Shown here: positions 45,783 through 64,000 of the stretch, in pieces | Layout of the letters: each line of letters starts with the position of its first letter | Numbering within the stretch: position 1 is the stretch's first letter | From: Pristionchus mayeri | Lineage: Eukaryota > Nematoda > Chromadorea > Rhabditida > Neodiplogasteridae | NCBI GenBank assembly: GCA_036245805.1 | Contig: BTRK01000006.1 | Location: 36,522,901 to 36,586,900 of the forward strand | Reading direction: 5' to 3' | Length of the DNA stretch: 64,000 nucleotides | Notes under the pieces: generated by a model | The model's input: only the letters and a program-made list of their open reading frames with translations | Databases searched by the model: none | What the model was told of the DNA's origin: nothing | Program-made: the position numbers and the translations under genes

Positions 45783-46581
45783 TTGGAGAGTGAATGAGAT
45801 GGGGGCTTTCTCCTCGCTCTGGATCGAGCCACAGAGTGACCCCCTTTCTCCCCCCGTTGGACCAGTCCCGGATCTCTCCTCCTCCTTCCTCCAATAGCCG
45901 ATCCGTGCCTCATCTAGCACTTTCCCCACGGACTTCACTCTCAGTCACTTTCACTCAAACGCTCTCCGTGCAAATAGCGGCAAAGAAGTTCTGATTGACT
46001 CAAGGAGGTCATATCTAATTGGAAATCTCCCTCCTCCCTCTCCCGTTAATTGGGACTGAGCTAATCGAGATTGCGAACTGTGAGCAGGAAAAGAAGGAAA
46101 AGTGATCGAAAGTTTCAGCTTTCCCTTTTGCGAGAAAGGGAAAATCGAAAGAACGATTGAGTTCTCTGACATCAATTACGAAGAGTCTCAAATAACAAGT
46201 CATTATCCCATTTCCATTCAATATTCGATTTGTCACGTTCTCTGCTTTCACACACGATAATGAGTCAGAAACGCGAATTTATTAGAATCACATTATTAGG
46301 AGAACTCTGCACATACGAATTGGTTCATAATCGAATGACGAGATGGGTACGGTAACTCTGGTCATTATTACGAGAGAAGGCATTCACTATGTACAACATA
46401 TTGCGCTCGTGGGTTAGCGGCCTGATTGCGCTGATCTCTCTGATTCTCCGTCGCGGAGATTCCGAGTCTTCAGGGCGGGGGAAACTGGCAAGAAAATGGT
46501 GGCTGGTCGACAAAAATAACACGGATGCACTCGTAATGGAGAAGAGGGTGAAAGTAGAAGGAAAATGACTGGAAAGAGGAT
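45783..46581. other. Spacer between lipocalin 1 and lipocalin 2
   Basis: This 799-bp region should contain the lipocalin 1 promoter and the lipocalin 2 3' UTR. Both are on the minus strand. The stretch 46290-46560 shows no coding. GTACGGTAAC occurs at 46349. Nothing else is recognised. Confidence 0.45.
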
Positions 46582-49081
46582 CTATCCGAGGAAATTGAAG
46601 AGGGAAGGAGGGAAACTGCAGATGGAGTTGTCGACGGGGGCGACGATGTTGAGGAGTCGAGAGAAGCCGTTGATGATGCCCTTCTTCTCGAGGACTTCCG
46701 TCACCTCGGCCTCGTACTTCTGCAAGGGATCAACAATGGAACCGGATCGGATATGCAAATGGGAGTAGGCCGCATTGTTGGCCGAGAACGGGATGCAGTA
46801 ATGATGGGCTGCCTATTCATACTCCCAATCCCCCTGTATATCTTTATGGATTGGCCATTGATCCCATACCTGCTTGTACTGGACGGGATCGCGGGCGAAT
46901 GCATACACGGGGTAGTTGCAGTTGGTGGAGAGAACGATGTACTCGTAATCGCCAGCAGTGTTCTTCGGTCCGAGGTGGATGACGTGCACTGAAAAAATCA
47001 ATGTTGAAGCCCAGAATCAGAAAGGCGACACTCACCGGTGACGTCCTCCTGGTTGGAGTTCGTCCTGTAGATGAGCTCTCCGGGCGACTTGACGAGCGAG
47101 TAGCCAGAGGAGATCTTCGGCTTGGAATAGGGAGTGCCATCAGTGGTGTACTCCATGATCTCGAAGATGGATCCAGCACCGCCGTTATTGACGTCATTAA
47201 GCTTCTTGTAGGCAACCATCGAGCAGGCTCCAGAGGAGAGAGGAGGCGAGTAGAGCACCTGAGATATTGGTGGTCAAGCACTGGATTATGGTGATCTCAG
47301 GGAATAAGCCGTAGTATGGTCTTTACTTTCTAATTCAAAATAAAATGTAGATCATTACCTGGTACCACTGTCCGAGGAATGAGTTGAAGTCGAAGTCGAC
47401 AGGCTCAGGCTTGGCAGTGCAGAGGGGGGAGGTGGGTTGGATTACGAGGTTCTGGATCATCTTCAGCTGTTCTCCGATGGCATTCGACTGGGCGCGAGTG
47501 AGGGTGAAGTTCTTCTTCTCTGCTCCTTCCTCTGCTCCTCGATCAGAGCTCGTCTCGTTGTTCTGCAGTGGATCACATTGAGACGACTGAATGAACTGAA
47601 CTTCTCAACCCCTCCTAGTGTTGACCTTCGTTCGCCCTAAAAGGGTGAAAAGGTTCCGAGCGAGATAGTGTGGTGTTCTGAGAGCGTCTTTGAACCGATG
47701 ACCCCAATCTACACTGATGAAGGGGGAGATTGACCTGGAGAGTGCCGGCAGTGAGTGCCTTGTAGAGCACGTTCGAGAGGACATTCTTGGCCGGGAGAGG
47801 GGAGTTCTCTCCTCCGATGAGATTGGAGACAGCCTTGCCTAGTGCCTGCTTGTCCTCTGGCTGGCCACTCTTCTTGTTGCCCAGTCCGATGAGGTTCATG
47901 ATTGTGCCGATGAGTCCTCCCGATCCCGTCGACGTCTCCTCCGCCAATCCTCCGTACTCCGCAGTGTTGATGGGGTCATCGACAGAGTTGGAGGCGACGG
48001 CAGACACGGATTGAGGAGCACGACGAATGTCGGAGGAAGGAGCGAAACCACCCTCGGGCACCTGAGAAGAAGAGATTTGAAAGAGAAAATTAGAGTGTTA
48101 TTGCTGTTAAAATAGTATACAAATTAACTATTAATCGAACCTCGGGGGAGGAGACGATGGCAGGGACGATGGGAACATCGGCCACTGCGATAGGAGCAGG
48201 ACGAGAGACGGAGGGAGCACCGGGCGAGGCAATAGGCGCCTTGGGCAGCTTGGGGAAGACCTTGGGGATGCCTCCGATGGATGACTTGGACGGCTTCGGC
48301 TGCTCCTTCTGACCAGATCCCTCGGTCTCGTCGACGACGACCAACTGGAAGGAGCACGTCTACGTTGATACTGACCCATACTACAGACCTCAGTGGCGGA
48401 GTCCTTGTTCGCGTTGAGCAGCGGCTTGTTGTTGTTGGAGAGGGCGAAGCCTCCGGATCCGAAACCAGGAGGAAGAGCGGGAAGGCGGTTGTCGGACTCG
48501 GGCGCAGTAAAGAGAGACTCAAGCGTGCGCTCGAGGTTGGAGATCTTGTGGGGAGGTCCTTGAAGAGAGGCCTCCTGTTGCTGCTGCTGCAATTAGAAAA
48601 TTAATAATTGTAGTTACGTGCTAATTAGTTGCATGCTAATTAGTAGAATCAGTACCGATCCGATCTCGAAAGTCTTCTCGGGGAAGAATCCTCCCGCTCC
48701 TCCGCCTGCTCCTATCAACGAATCGACGAGTTCACGAGCGTGTCCATCTAGTTCGAAGAAGCTCCGCAACTCAGGAGGAACTGTGGGCTTAGGCGCGTAC
48801 CTAGAATAATTGGCTTCAATCATTTGGTATAGGCTCATGTAGACAGCTGCCCTCGAAACTATCAGCTTGGACTGCTATGGAATCGTACGACATGATATCT
48901 TAGTTTATTGTACATCAGGTAATAAGTGTTAATGATGGTAGACGACTCATGAGGGGTGGGTGTAACTATATCCCATCTGGATGCACTCGGGTACCTCTGA
49001 GGGTTGGGGAGGTTGAAGGCGTCGAGTTGTGCTGCGGCAACGCCGAGTACGGCTGCAAGCACTGCGAGAGTGCGACTCATC
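46582..49081 (-). CDS. Lipocalin-related secreted protein 2 with long low-complexity N-terminus
   Basis: Starts at 49081 with MSRTLAVLAAVLGVAAAQ, a signal peptide. A long N-terminal region carries a Gln run (QQQQQEASLQGPPHK, about 48590-48550), Gly/Ala-rich and Pro-rich stretches (VFPKLPKAPIASPGAPSVSR) and GGLIGTIMNLIGLGNKKSGQ. The lipocalin domain starts with FDFNSFLGQWYQV (about 47390-47360) and ACSMVAYKKLNDVNNGGAGS. It continues with YEYIVLSTNCNYPVYAFARD and ends at NIVAPVDNSICSFPPSLF and the stop at 46582. The G-x-W motif and the NYPVYAFARDP strand align with the other three genes. The N-terminal extension makes it the longest of the array apart from lipocalin 4. It is likely secreted into an apical matrix; lipocalins bind small lipophilic ligands, and the ligand is unknown. 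Confidence 0.85.
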
Positions 49082-49566
49082 GTGAGGATGAAAGGAAGAA
49101 TGAGGGATGAAATGATTGCTTCCCCTCCTCCAAAGGATTTGAGAGTACGAAAAAAGGCGGAGAGACCGAGGGAATGGGCGAGATTTGAGCAGTACAGGAA
49201 GAAGTGAGGAGAGAGGGAGAGAGAGACTCACTCTCCCTCTCCCCTTCCCTGACCCTATCCGGATACCTTTCCCTTTCGCATCCACACTCTCCCCTCGCCG
49301 TCATCATCATTCAACAATCGTGCTCTCTCTCCCTCTTCTCCCCTCTCGATTGGGCCTCAGGATATGGTCCCTCCTCAGCCCACTTTCACTTCCATTATTG
49401 ACCACTACTCCAGCGAGAGATTTCTCTTGAGATTGTTCTGTCTGTCAACAGCCGGGATTGAGGAGAAAGATTTATGGAAGGATCAATGGAAAACGAGAAC
49501 AATTATTATGGGGAAGCAATGTACAGACAACGGGAATCCGATGGTAGTTATTCAGACGACGTGATC
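49082..49566. other. Spacer between lipocalin 2 and lipocalin 3
   Basis: This 485-bp region carries the lipocalin 2 promoter and lipocalin 3's 3' UTR. A CT-rich stretch occupies 49215-49350. No gene was recognised. Confidence 0.45.
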
Positions 49567-51122
49567 TTAGACGGAGGAGACGAGTCGCTCCAGCGTCTGC
49601 TTTGGATTCCTGATCATGTCGGCGATGGGCGAATTGGAGATTCCGCCGTCGTTAGCGTGCGACTTCTGACGCTGCGCCAACTCCTGGTTCTTCAGCACAC
49701 TGCAAAGAATATATTAGTGATGTCATATCTTCGGCTGATGAAAATGCTTACCGTCTGGCGAAGACCTCCTTCTCTCCGGGCCACTCGCAGTCTGGTCCCT
49801 GGTAGATGGGCTTGGGGGAGTTCCAGAAGACGGATCCGCCGTAGCCGCGGCTCTCGAGGAAGTGCTGCACGTCCTTGTTGTACTTCTGCAAATATGGATT
49901 GTTACTTTTTTGAATGAATTATTTCATTGTGTTTGTGTATCATATGGGTCAGTCCCCCCCCCTCCCCACTTCGCCATCCACCCGTCACAGGGATCAATCA
50001 CGCTCCCATTCCCTCTCTCCTCACACCATTACTTAGTATCTCCTTATGCTCTTTCAGGGATGGTACGAACAAAAGCATGTGGTGTGGTGACCCGATTAAG
50101 CCGCCGCGGCCCCATTTTAACCCGATTTTGTTCGGATCTCGCGCCTCTTAGTCTCTGACACCGATCTTATCTAGTTTTTGTCTTGGGGGACCCGAGATGA
50201 TGATGATGACACCTGGAAGAATAGCTGGGGATCGCGGGCGAAGACCATGAGGGAGAGACGGTTGGCATCGGAAGCAATGAAGTACTCCAGACGATCGGCA
50301 GTCGTCGTGCCCGTCTCGTTGTCGAAGGAGGGACCAGCCTTGATGAAGTAGACTGAACAGACAGAATTGCATTTTCATTATCCCTTTTCAGATATTACGG
50401 GTCTCAACTACGCCGCAAATGAAGAGAGTACAATTTTGTGGTTGATATTTGTTTAGGAAACTACGATCAGATAAAATGCTTTGCAAACAATCTGGAAAAG
50501 GGACATACACTGTCTGGGGTAGAAGTACTCCTCAGTGTACATCCAGAACTGTCCGGGGGCGATTTTGTTCAGGTCACGCTTGTACGTCTCAATGGGCCCG
50601 GTCTTGGACACCACTCGGTAGGCCTCCTCCATGGAGAAACCGCCGTCGCCCATGATAGGGTTGGGCTTGACTAAAAATTGTGGTCGCAAAATAGAAAAGA
50701 TCAAAGTTCAAGCACTCACAGTATGCTACGTGGCAGTACATGGTGGTGCGGAAGACGTCGAGGTTGATGGCCGCCTTGAACATCTGGAAAAATCGATGGC
50801 CTCTCTGGGGCGAAAAAACGACCTACAGCAGAGAATTATGCATTACCTGGTGCCACTTGCCCATGAGGAGACTGGTGGGGACGTTGATAGTTACGGTGTC
50901 GGTGGCGAACATGTTACCGATGCCACCGAGGATACCAGTTATCGAGTTGAGGTCCAACTACAATTGATGCCCATTATCTCTAACTATTGTGTTAAGTTAC
51001 CTACCGCACTCAATCGACATTAGCCTAGAGTATTCTACAATGTGACTCACAGTGTTTTCTCCGATTGCTGCAGCATATCCGACCAGCAGCAAACAGCAGA
51101 GCGAGACCGTCCAGCTAGTCAT
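49567..51122 (-). CDS. Lipocalin-related secreted protein 3 (short form)
   Basis: Starts at 51122 with MTSWTVSLCCLLLVGYAAAI, a signal peptide. A short linker leads straight to the lipocalin domain: TINVPTSLLMGKWHQMFKAA (GKW = the G-x-W motif). Next are TTMYCHVAY, DGGFSMEEAYRVVSKTGPIE, FWMYTEEYFYPRQVYFIKAG and EYFIASDANRLSLMVFARDP. The end reads DCEWPGEKEVFARR, then a hydrophilic tail and RNPKQTLERLVSSV. It lacks the long Pro/Gly-rich N-terminal region of its three neighbours and has an extra C-terminal tail, so it is the most divergent member. About seven exons join in frame to TAA at 49567. The role is inferred from the lipocalin fold only. Confidence 0.84.
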
Positions 51123-51626
51123 GATTGGATGGGGAATGAGAGAATGAGCTGGGATATCAAGGGGGAGAGGGAGGAGACGCTAGAGGAGGAGGAGCACGGG
51201 ACTCTATTCCTGACCTTTCTCTCCCATAGGGTCAACCTCCTTTTTGCTTATTGAGTTCCGGGAGCTAGCCTAGCTGAATCACGTATCGCTTCGGATCGAG
51301 TATTGGGTAATTACGGGGTCTGTCCATTTCCGGATCTGGATTGGACATTGGATGGTCATCACTTTCCCTCTCTCTTGCAACTGTTATCCGGACTCGCCCT
51401 CACTTTCTCCTTCGCACCCTTCGTCTGTTCGAATCACGAGAAGCACTGACACGTATCGATTTATCGATTGCACAAAGCACACAAATAAGGAAATTATTAG
51501 TGAGTAGCATGATGACTACAATTGAAACGAGAGAGAGCGTCATCAGAATGTACAATAGAGGGTGCACCTCGTGGAGAGGAACACGATCATTCAACAACAA
51601 AACGAATCGAATCGGCACTCGAATCT
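51123..51626. other. Spacer between lipocalin 3 and lipocalin 4
   Basis: This 504-bp region should contain the lipocalin 3 promoter and lipocalin 4's 3' UTR. Nothing else is recognised in it. Confidence 0.45.
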
Positions 51627-54217
51627 TTACTTTCCGAAGACTTCGAAGGTCGAATCGGCGTATTGGCAGGAGGAGTACGAGGCAGGCTGGAGCAGGTTGA
51701 AGGCGCGGATGAATCCGTTGATGAAGCCCTGATCCTCCAGCCATCGCAGCACTTCCACCTGCAGCAGGATAGTTCAGTCCCCAAGAGAGAGAGAGAGAGA
51801 TACTTCTTCCTCATCCATTCCCATTCCACTTCTCCCTTTCGATCCCACTTTCACTTGAGTTCGACCTCATTGGCTGCGAGATCTCGCTTTCTCCCTTTCT
51901 AACTGGAGCAGCACTAATCTGCGTACCTCGTATTTCTGCTTGAAGGTGTCGGGATCTCGGACGAGGACTGTCACCGGGTACTTCACCCAGTTCGAGACGA
52001 TGGCGTACTCGTACTGAGGGTTGCCGAATGGGTCCTTGCCCACGGGGCCCAGCTTGTAGATCCAGACTGAAAAGGGACGATTTACATAGAAAACGGATAA
52101 ATTTGGATCTGGTTCTGGCTAGAAAGGATGCTTACAGGGCTGTGCATCGGAAGTCTCCGAGGAGTGCAACTGCAGCATCGAGTCCTTGTTTCCAGAGCGG
52201 AAGGCGTAACCAATCGAGTATCGCACGGGGCCGAACTCGCTGCCCTCGCGGTAGATCTTAAGTGCCGTGAACGTCGCCGTCTTGTCGTTCTTGGTGAGAC
52301 CGCCATCTGAAGGGCTTCTCTAAGATGACATCGTCTGGATTGATCAACTCACAGTGGTGGACGACGCATCGCTGTTCGGTGGCACGGGGCGAGTTGATTC
52401 CCTCGAACCATCTGCCCATCAGCTTGCTCATCTCGAACTTCTCGGGCGTCGATGGGAGGAGGGCGTCGGTGACGTTGTCGGCGAGCGTCTGGAGCTGCTC
52501 AGGGGGCAGAACGTCGGCGAGAGTTGTGCCGTTAGAGACACGACGGGTGATAGCTCCTAGAATGAATTACCATTGGCAAAGATAGGTAGAATAATTTTTG
52601 TCGATAAATAATGGGTAGTTTTGGTGATTGTATTATAAGTAATCGTACCGATGAGTTGGACTACGTCGATCTGTCCCTGGGAGTTTCTGGGAATTCCTCC
52701 AGGCAGAAGGGGAATTCCGGGGATACGAGGGAGTCCTGCGTGAGTGGGCGAGTTCGATCCTCCTCCTCCGAGTGCAGCTGCGAAGCTGGAGAGAGCACGC
52801 TGCGCCGTCGACGGCTGACGACGAATCTCGGCGTCCTTGTTCTGAAGACGTCATCGGTGAAGGGCGGTAATTACTAGGGTATGCTATTCTGGCTTTGCGT
52901 GCTCGCAATTTGGCATCGTTTAGCCTCTCAAAATGGTTCCTTACAGCAGAGACGGTGGCGCCATCCTGCGACTCGGAGACCTTTGCTCTACGCGAAGGCG
53001 TGCGACCGGCGGCGTGAGAGACGGGAGCATCCTGTTGGTTGGAGGTGCCAAGCACTGATGGGATCGACTGAGACAGCGCGTCGGCAACACCAGCTGTAAA
53101 TGGAACGAGTCAGACGTCTGCTTCCGTGGCGCAATCGGCAGCGCGTTCGGCTGTTAACCGAAAGGTCGGTGGTTCGAACCCACCCGGGAGCGTAACTTTT
53201 GTTACATTTTGGTAGGTTTAGAAGATCACTTACTCTCCTTGACGAGCTTCCTGATGGAGGTGGAGAGGAGACCGATGAGTCCGTTCTCTCCTGGGGTGGC
53301 TTCGGGCAGGGGAATGTTGCCTGAGCCAGAGCCGAACTGTTGCGGGTTCTGGACCTCATTATAGATCTGAGAGATGGTGTTGGCGAAGTTGGGATTGGCC
53401 TGGGCGAGCACGTCTGCAAGAAATCAAAGATCAATAAAGCAATGACGATTATTCACTGACCGGGAGTGGGTGCTGCACCGATGCCGTTGTCCGCTCCGGG
53501 GATGGCATTTGCAGGAAGTCCCTGGGGCACGGGAATACCGGCAGCACGGAGCTCCTGCATTGACATCACTTAGATTATACTTTAAGTTGTGATTTTAGGT
53601 TATTCTCATAATGATAAGGTATCGATTACCTGGACAGCTCCTGCGAATCCGTTGGGGTGGTTTCCGGTGAGGCCGGGGATGCCGAAAGAGTCGAGGCCGA
53701 AGAACTTGATGAGCTGGTTCTGGACATCGGTGGGAAGAGTGACGGGAGGGGGAGGGGGAGGAGTGGCCATCGGGTTGGTGGCAGCAGGCACGAACGACTG
53801 CTCCGATCCTGCAGCAGGGAACACGGGGTTGCGGGCGGAGGGAGCGGGAGGAGCGCCGCCGAAGGGAGAGGCTGCAGCAGGCTGCGGCTGCATTGCGGGA
53901 GGAGGAGGAGGCGGCTGCATCACTGCAGGCACGACAGGTGCAGCTGGTGCCGTGGCTGCAGCTGCAGCAGCGGCTGCTGCAGCCTGTTTGGGAGAGGCGA
54001 CCGCGCGAGGAGGAACAGCCTGAGATTAGAGGAAATAGTGAAAGTGAGCGAGAATTGAGAAGAAAATGGAAGATTTATAGTGCGCGTGTCTTACCTGGTT
54101 GAGGAAAGAGGGTCGGGCATGCTGGGGTTCAAGTCTGATGAGGACTGGTCGAGTGGGGTCATCCTGGGCCGAGACCAGGCCTGCGACCAGAAGGACGACT
54201 AGGACGAGCAGTCGCAT
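51627..54217 (-). CDS. Lipocalin-related secreted protein 4 with Ala/Pro-rich N-terminus
   Basis: Starts at 54217 with MRLLVLVVLLVAGLVSAQDD, a signal peptide. The second exon (54021-53630) is strongly Ala/Pro-rich, with ten Ala (AAAAAAAAAA-type, broken by Thr) and several Pro runs. It is followed by Gly/Pro/Asn-rich exons (EATPGENGLIGLLSTSIRKL, then RIPGIPLLPGGIPRNSQGQI). The lipocalin domain begins MSKLMGRWFEGINSPRATEQ (about 52425-52370). It continues TATFTALKIYREGSEFGPVR, YAIVSNWVKYPVTVLVRDPD and ends SYSSCQYADSTFEVFGK. It is most like lipocalin 1 in the domain. The intron at about 53096-53225 contains a tRNA gene on the other strand. Expected to be secreted; low-complexity linkers suggest an extended matrix-binding N-terminus. 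Confidence 0.85.
53120..53192 (+). tRNA. tRNA-Asn (GTT)
   Basis: The 73-nt cloverleaf is complete. The acceptor arm GCTTCCG pairs with CGGGAGC (one G-T pair), with discriminator G at 53192. The D arm is GCGC..GCGC, and the anticodon arm TTCGG-CTGTTAA-CCGAA gives anticodon GTT (Asn). The T arm is GGTGG-TTCGAAC-CCACC. A and B boxes are intact. It lies on the plus strand inside an intron of the minus-strand lipocalin 4 gene, so the two transcripts are antisense. It looks functional and resembles known nematode tRNA-Asn. Confidence 0.95.
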
Positions 54218-55634
54218 GGGGAAGAAGTGAGAGGAAGGGAGAGGCGGGATTGCTCGTAGATCTGAGATGATCCTCCTCTGGAAGGGAGAGAGTCAAGCTG
54301 GGAAGAGATCCCTCCTTGTGTCAAGGCCCTCCCCTCTCTCGCCATTGTGACCTACTTAAAGCTGTCCTTTCCCTCCCCACTGTCCATTCCGGATTCATCC
54401 CTCCCGTCCCCACTCTCTCTATCTATGAACCCCTCACTGAAAGGGAATTCGCATGCGGACTCTCGCCCTGCCTTGATCAATACAATGCGTATTGTCTGCT
54501 GAATGGACATGCAAGGACAGAGGGGAATTTGCATTGTGTTCTGTCTGGATGGACCCAAGTAGACAACATTCCCGTCATGTGTTCATTTCAGGGACTGCCG
54601 TTAGTGGTACTTTCCAGGGAAAAGGAAACAAGGTTGGAAACTGTAGAGAAATAAAATGCAGAAATCACCCATTATTCCATGCCCTCACACGTTCATATTG
54701 CATAGCTTGTTAAAAGAGCCGAAATTTATAAGCGTATAAGGAGCAAATAACTGTTTCGGTCTAGATGTCCTTTACAAACAGCATTCTGTGTGATGAGCCA
54801 TTGTATTGTATATGCACCGTGCAAACATTGATAGAAAGCTGTAATATTTCAATAATAATGACAAACAATGTACTCTTACATGTACAGCGCTCAAAAATAG
54901 AGCATTATTATAACGTTGAAATAATAACATTAAAATATCGAATACAATCTACTTTCAAACGTTCAGCTTTAAGGGAATATAAATAAATGAGTTTCTCTAT
55001 TTATGGTATCTACCGACTCGAATTACAACACAAGTTCCATCATAGTTACTGATTCCATTTGGGATTAGCGGGGTTTTGTCTGATAAATGATGGAAAGAAG
55101 TTGTCAATCAGCCCATATCAAAAGACGACGTAAGCACGAAACATCGATCAACTCACAGACAGAAAAGAGTAAGCGGTCACTTCTCGTAAAGGCGAAAGTA
55201 GTGGACAATCGATGAAGGCGATAGGTGATAGCGAGGCTTGCGAGCAAGGAGATAGGTTACGGTAATGGGATGGGACGGGTTAATTATTACGCAACAGATC
55301 GGATGATGTGAAAGGGGAAATGACTCTCATGGGGAAGTCTGCATACTCAATTTACTATCTGAAAGAAGGGTACTACGTATTTCTATACATCTCATAGACC
55401 AATTTACCAGCGGAGTGAGTAAGACAAGTAAGAATGCGGAAGGTGATGAAGCTGCGCGATCAGGGGAGGTTATCTACAGGGATGAAAGGGTACGGTAGAC
55501 ATGCGGACAGTGGGGGATACTGATTTAGTGCAAGGGGAAGGACACTAGTGCGAGGTCTCATCGGGGTGGTGGGGGTGCGTGTGTGCATGACTACGGTATC
55601 TCCGTCCTATAATACGTCGAGGGCTCTCTCTCTC
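54218..55634. other. Intergenic region between lipocalin 4 and the USP7 gene
   Basis: This 1.4-kb region holds the lipocalin 4 promoter and the USP7 3' UTR, both on the minus strand. It is AT-rich between 54650 and 55030. GTACGGTAG (55490) and CTACGGTAT (55590) occur here. No further gene is supported; the open frames at 54316-54713 have no recognisable protein features. Confidence 0.5.

Positions 55635-64000
<8,366 letters not shown>

Noticed and set aside
53101..53225. Coding reading of the tRNA region on the minus strand
   Set aside because: The frame is an antisense reading of a tRNA inside an intron; the flanking exons join without it.
53880..53990. GCAGCTGCAGC repeats as a regulatory E-box cluster
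   Set aside because: They lie in the Ala/Pro-rich coding exon of lipocalin 4 and reflect the Ala codons.

Overview
This is nuclear DNA from a nematode, most likely a free-living rhabditid or diplogastrid (Pristionchus-like). The genes are dense and intron-rich, with GT-AG introns from about 41 bp upward. They encode nematode-typical families (CX module, lustrin-type Cys repeats, LPR-type lipocalins) together with single-copy animal genes whose reading frames are intact across exon junctions. Some starts directly follow a CTCTCAG or TTCAG acceptor, as expected for spliced-leader trans-splicing. I assembled the gene models by hand from reading frames and splice phases. Gene spans are firm; individual exon edges are usually good to a few bases.

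Layout. 1-4037 (-): secreted protein with MAM-like Cys/Trp modules, running off the left edge. 4546-6779 (-): CX-module membrane protein. 7129-9708 (+): secreted lustrin-type Cys-repeat protein with a mucin-like tail. 10672-14914 (+): hid-1, with a tRNA-like sequence in one intron. 15669-18474 (+): divergent Rab-like GTPase. 18858-20523 (+): cation diffusion facilitator. 21014-22154 (+): arl-1. 22782-26522 (-): ankyrin-DHHC palmitoyltransferase (HIP14 type). 28282-33412 (+): vang-1. 34081-36975 (-): GGA-type ARF-dependent clathrin adaptor. 38726-43210 (+): RASD/Dexras-like GTPase carrying a decayed mariner in its first intron, with a MITE upstream. 43855-54217 (-): four tandem lipocalin-related secreted proteins, with a tRNA-Asn gene inside an intron of the last. 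55635 to beyond the right edge (-): USP7 (MATH-33/HAUSP) deubiquitinase.

How the genes relate. Several act in Golgi and secretory traffic (HID-1, a Rab-like GTPase, ARL-1, a GGA adaptor, a DHHC acyltransferase). Others are secreted or apical matrix proteins (MAM-like, CX, lustrin and lipocalin proteins). I see no operon-tight spacing; the clustering probably reflects local gene order rather than one pathway. The lipocalin array is the clearest locally expanded family. No prokaryote-type system, CRISPR array or viral gene is present. I did not find a clearly undescribed system. The most unusual items are the Rab-like protein with Met at the catalytic Gln position, the GGA homologue, two GC-AG introns supported by reading frame, the young-looking terminal repeats around a dead mariner, and a recurring doubled ATCAAAG motif beside splice sites.
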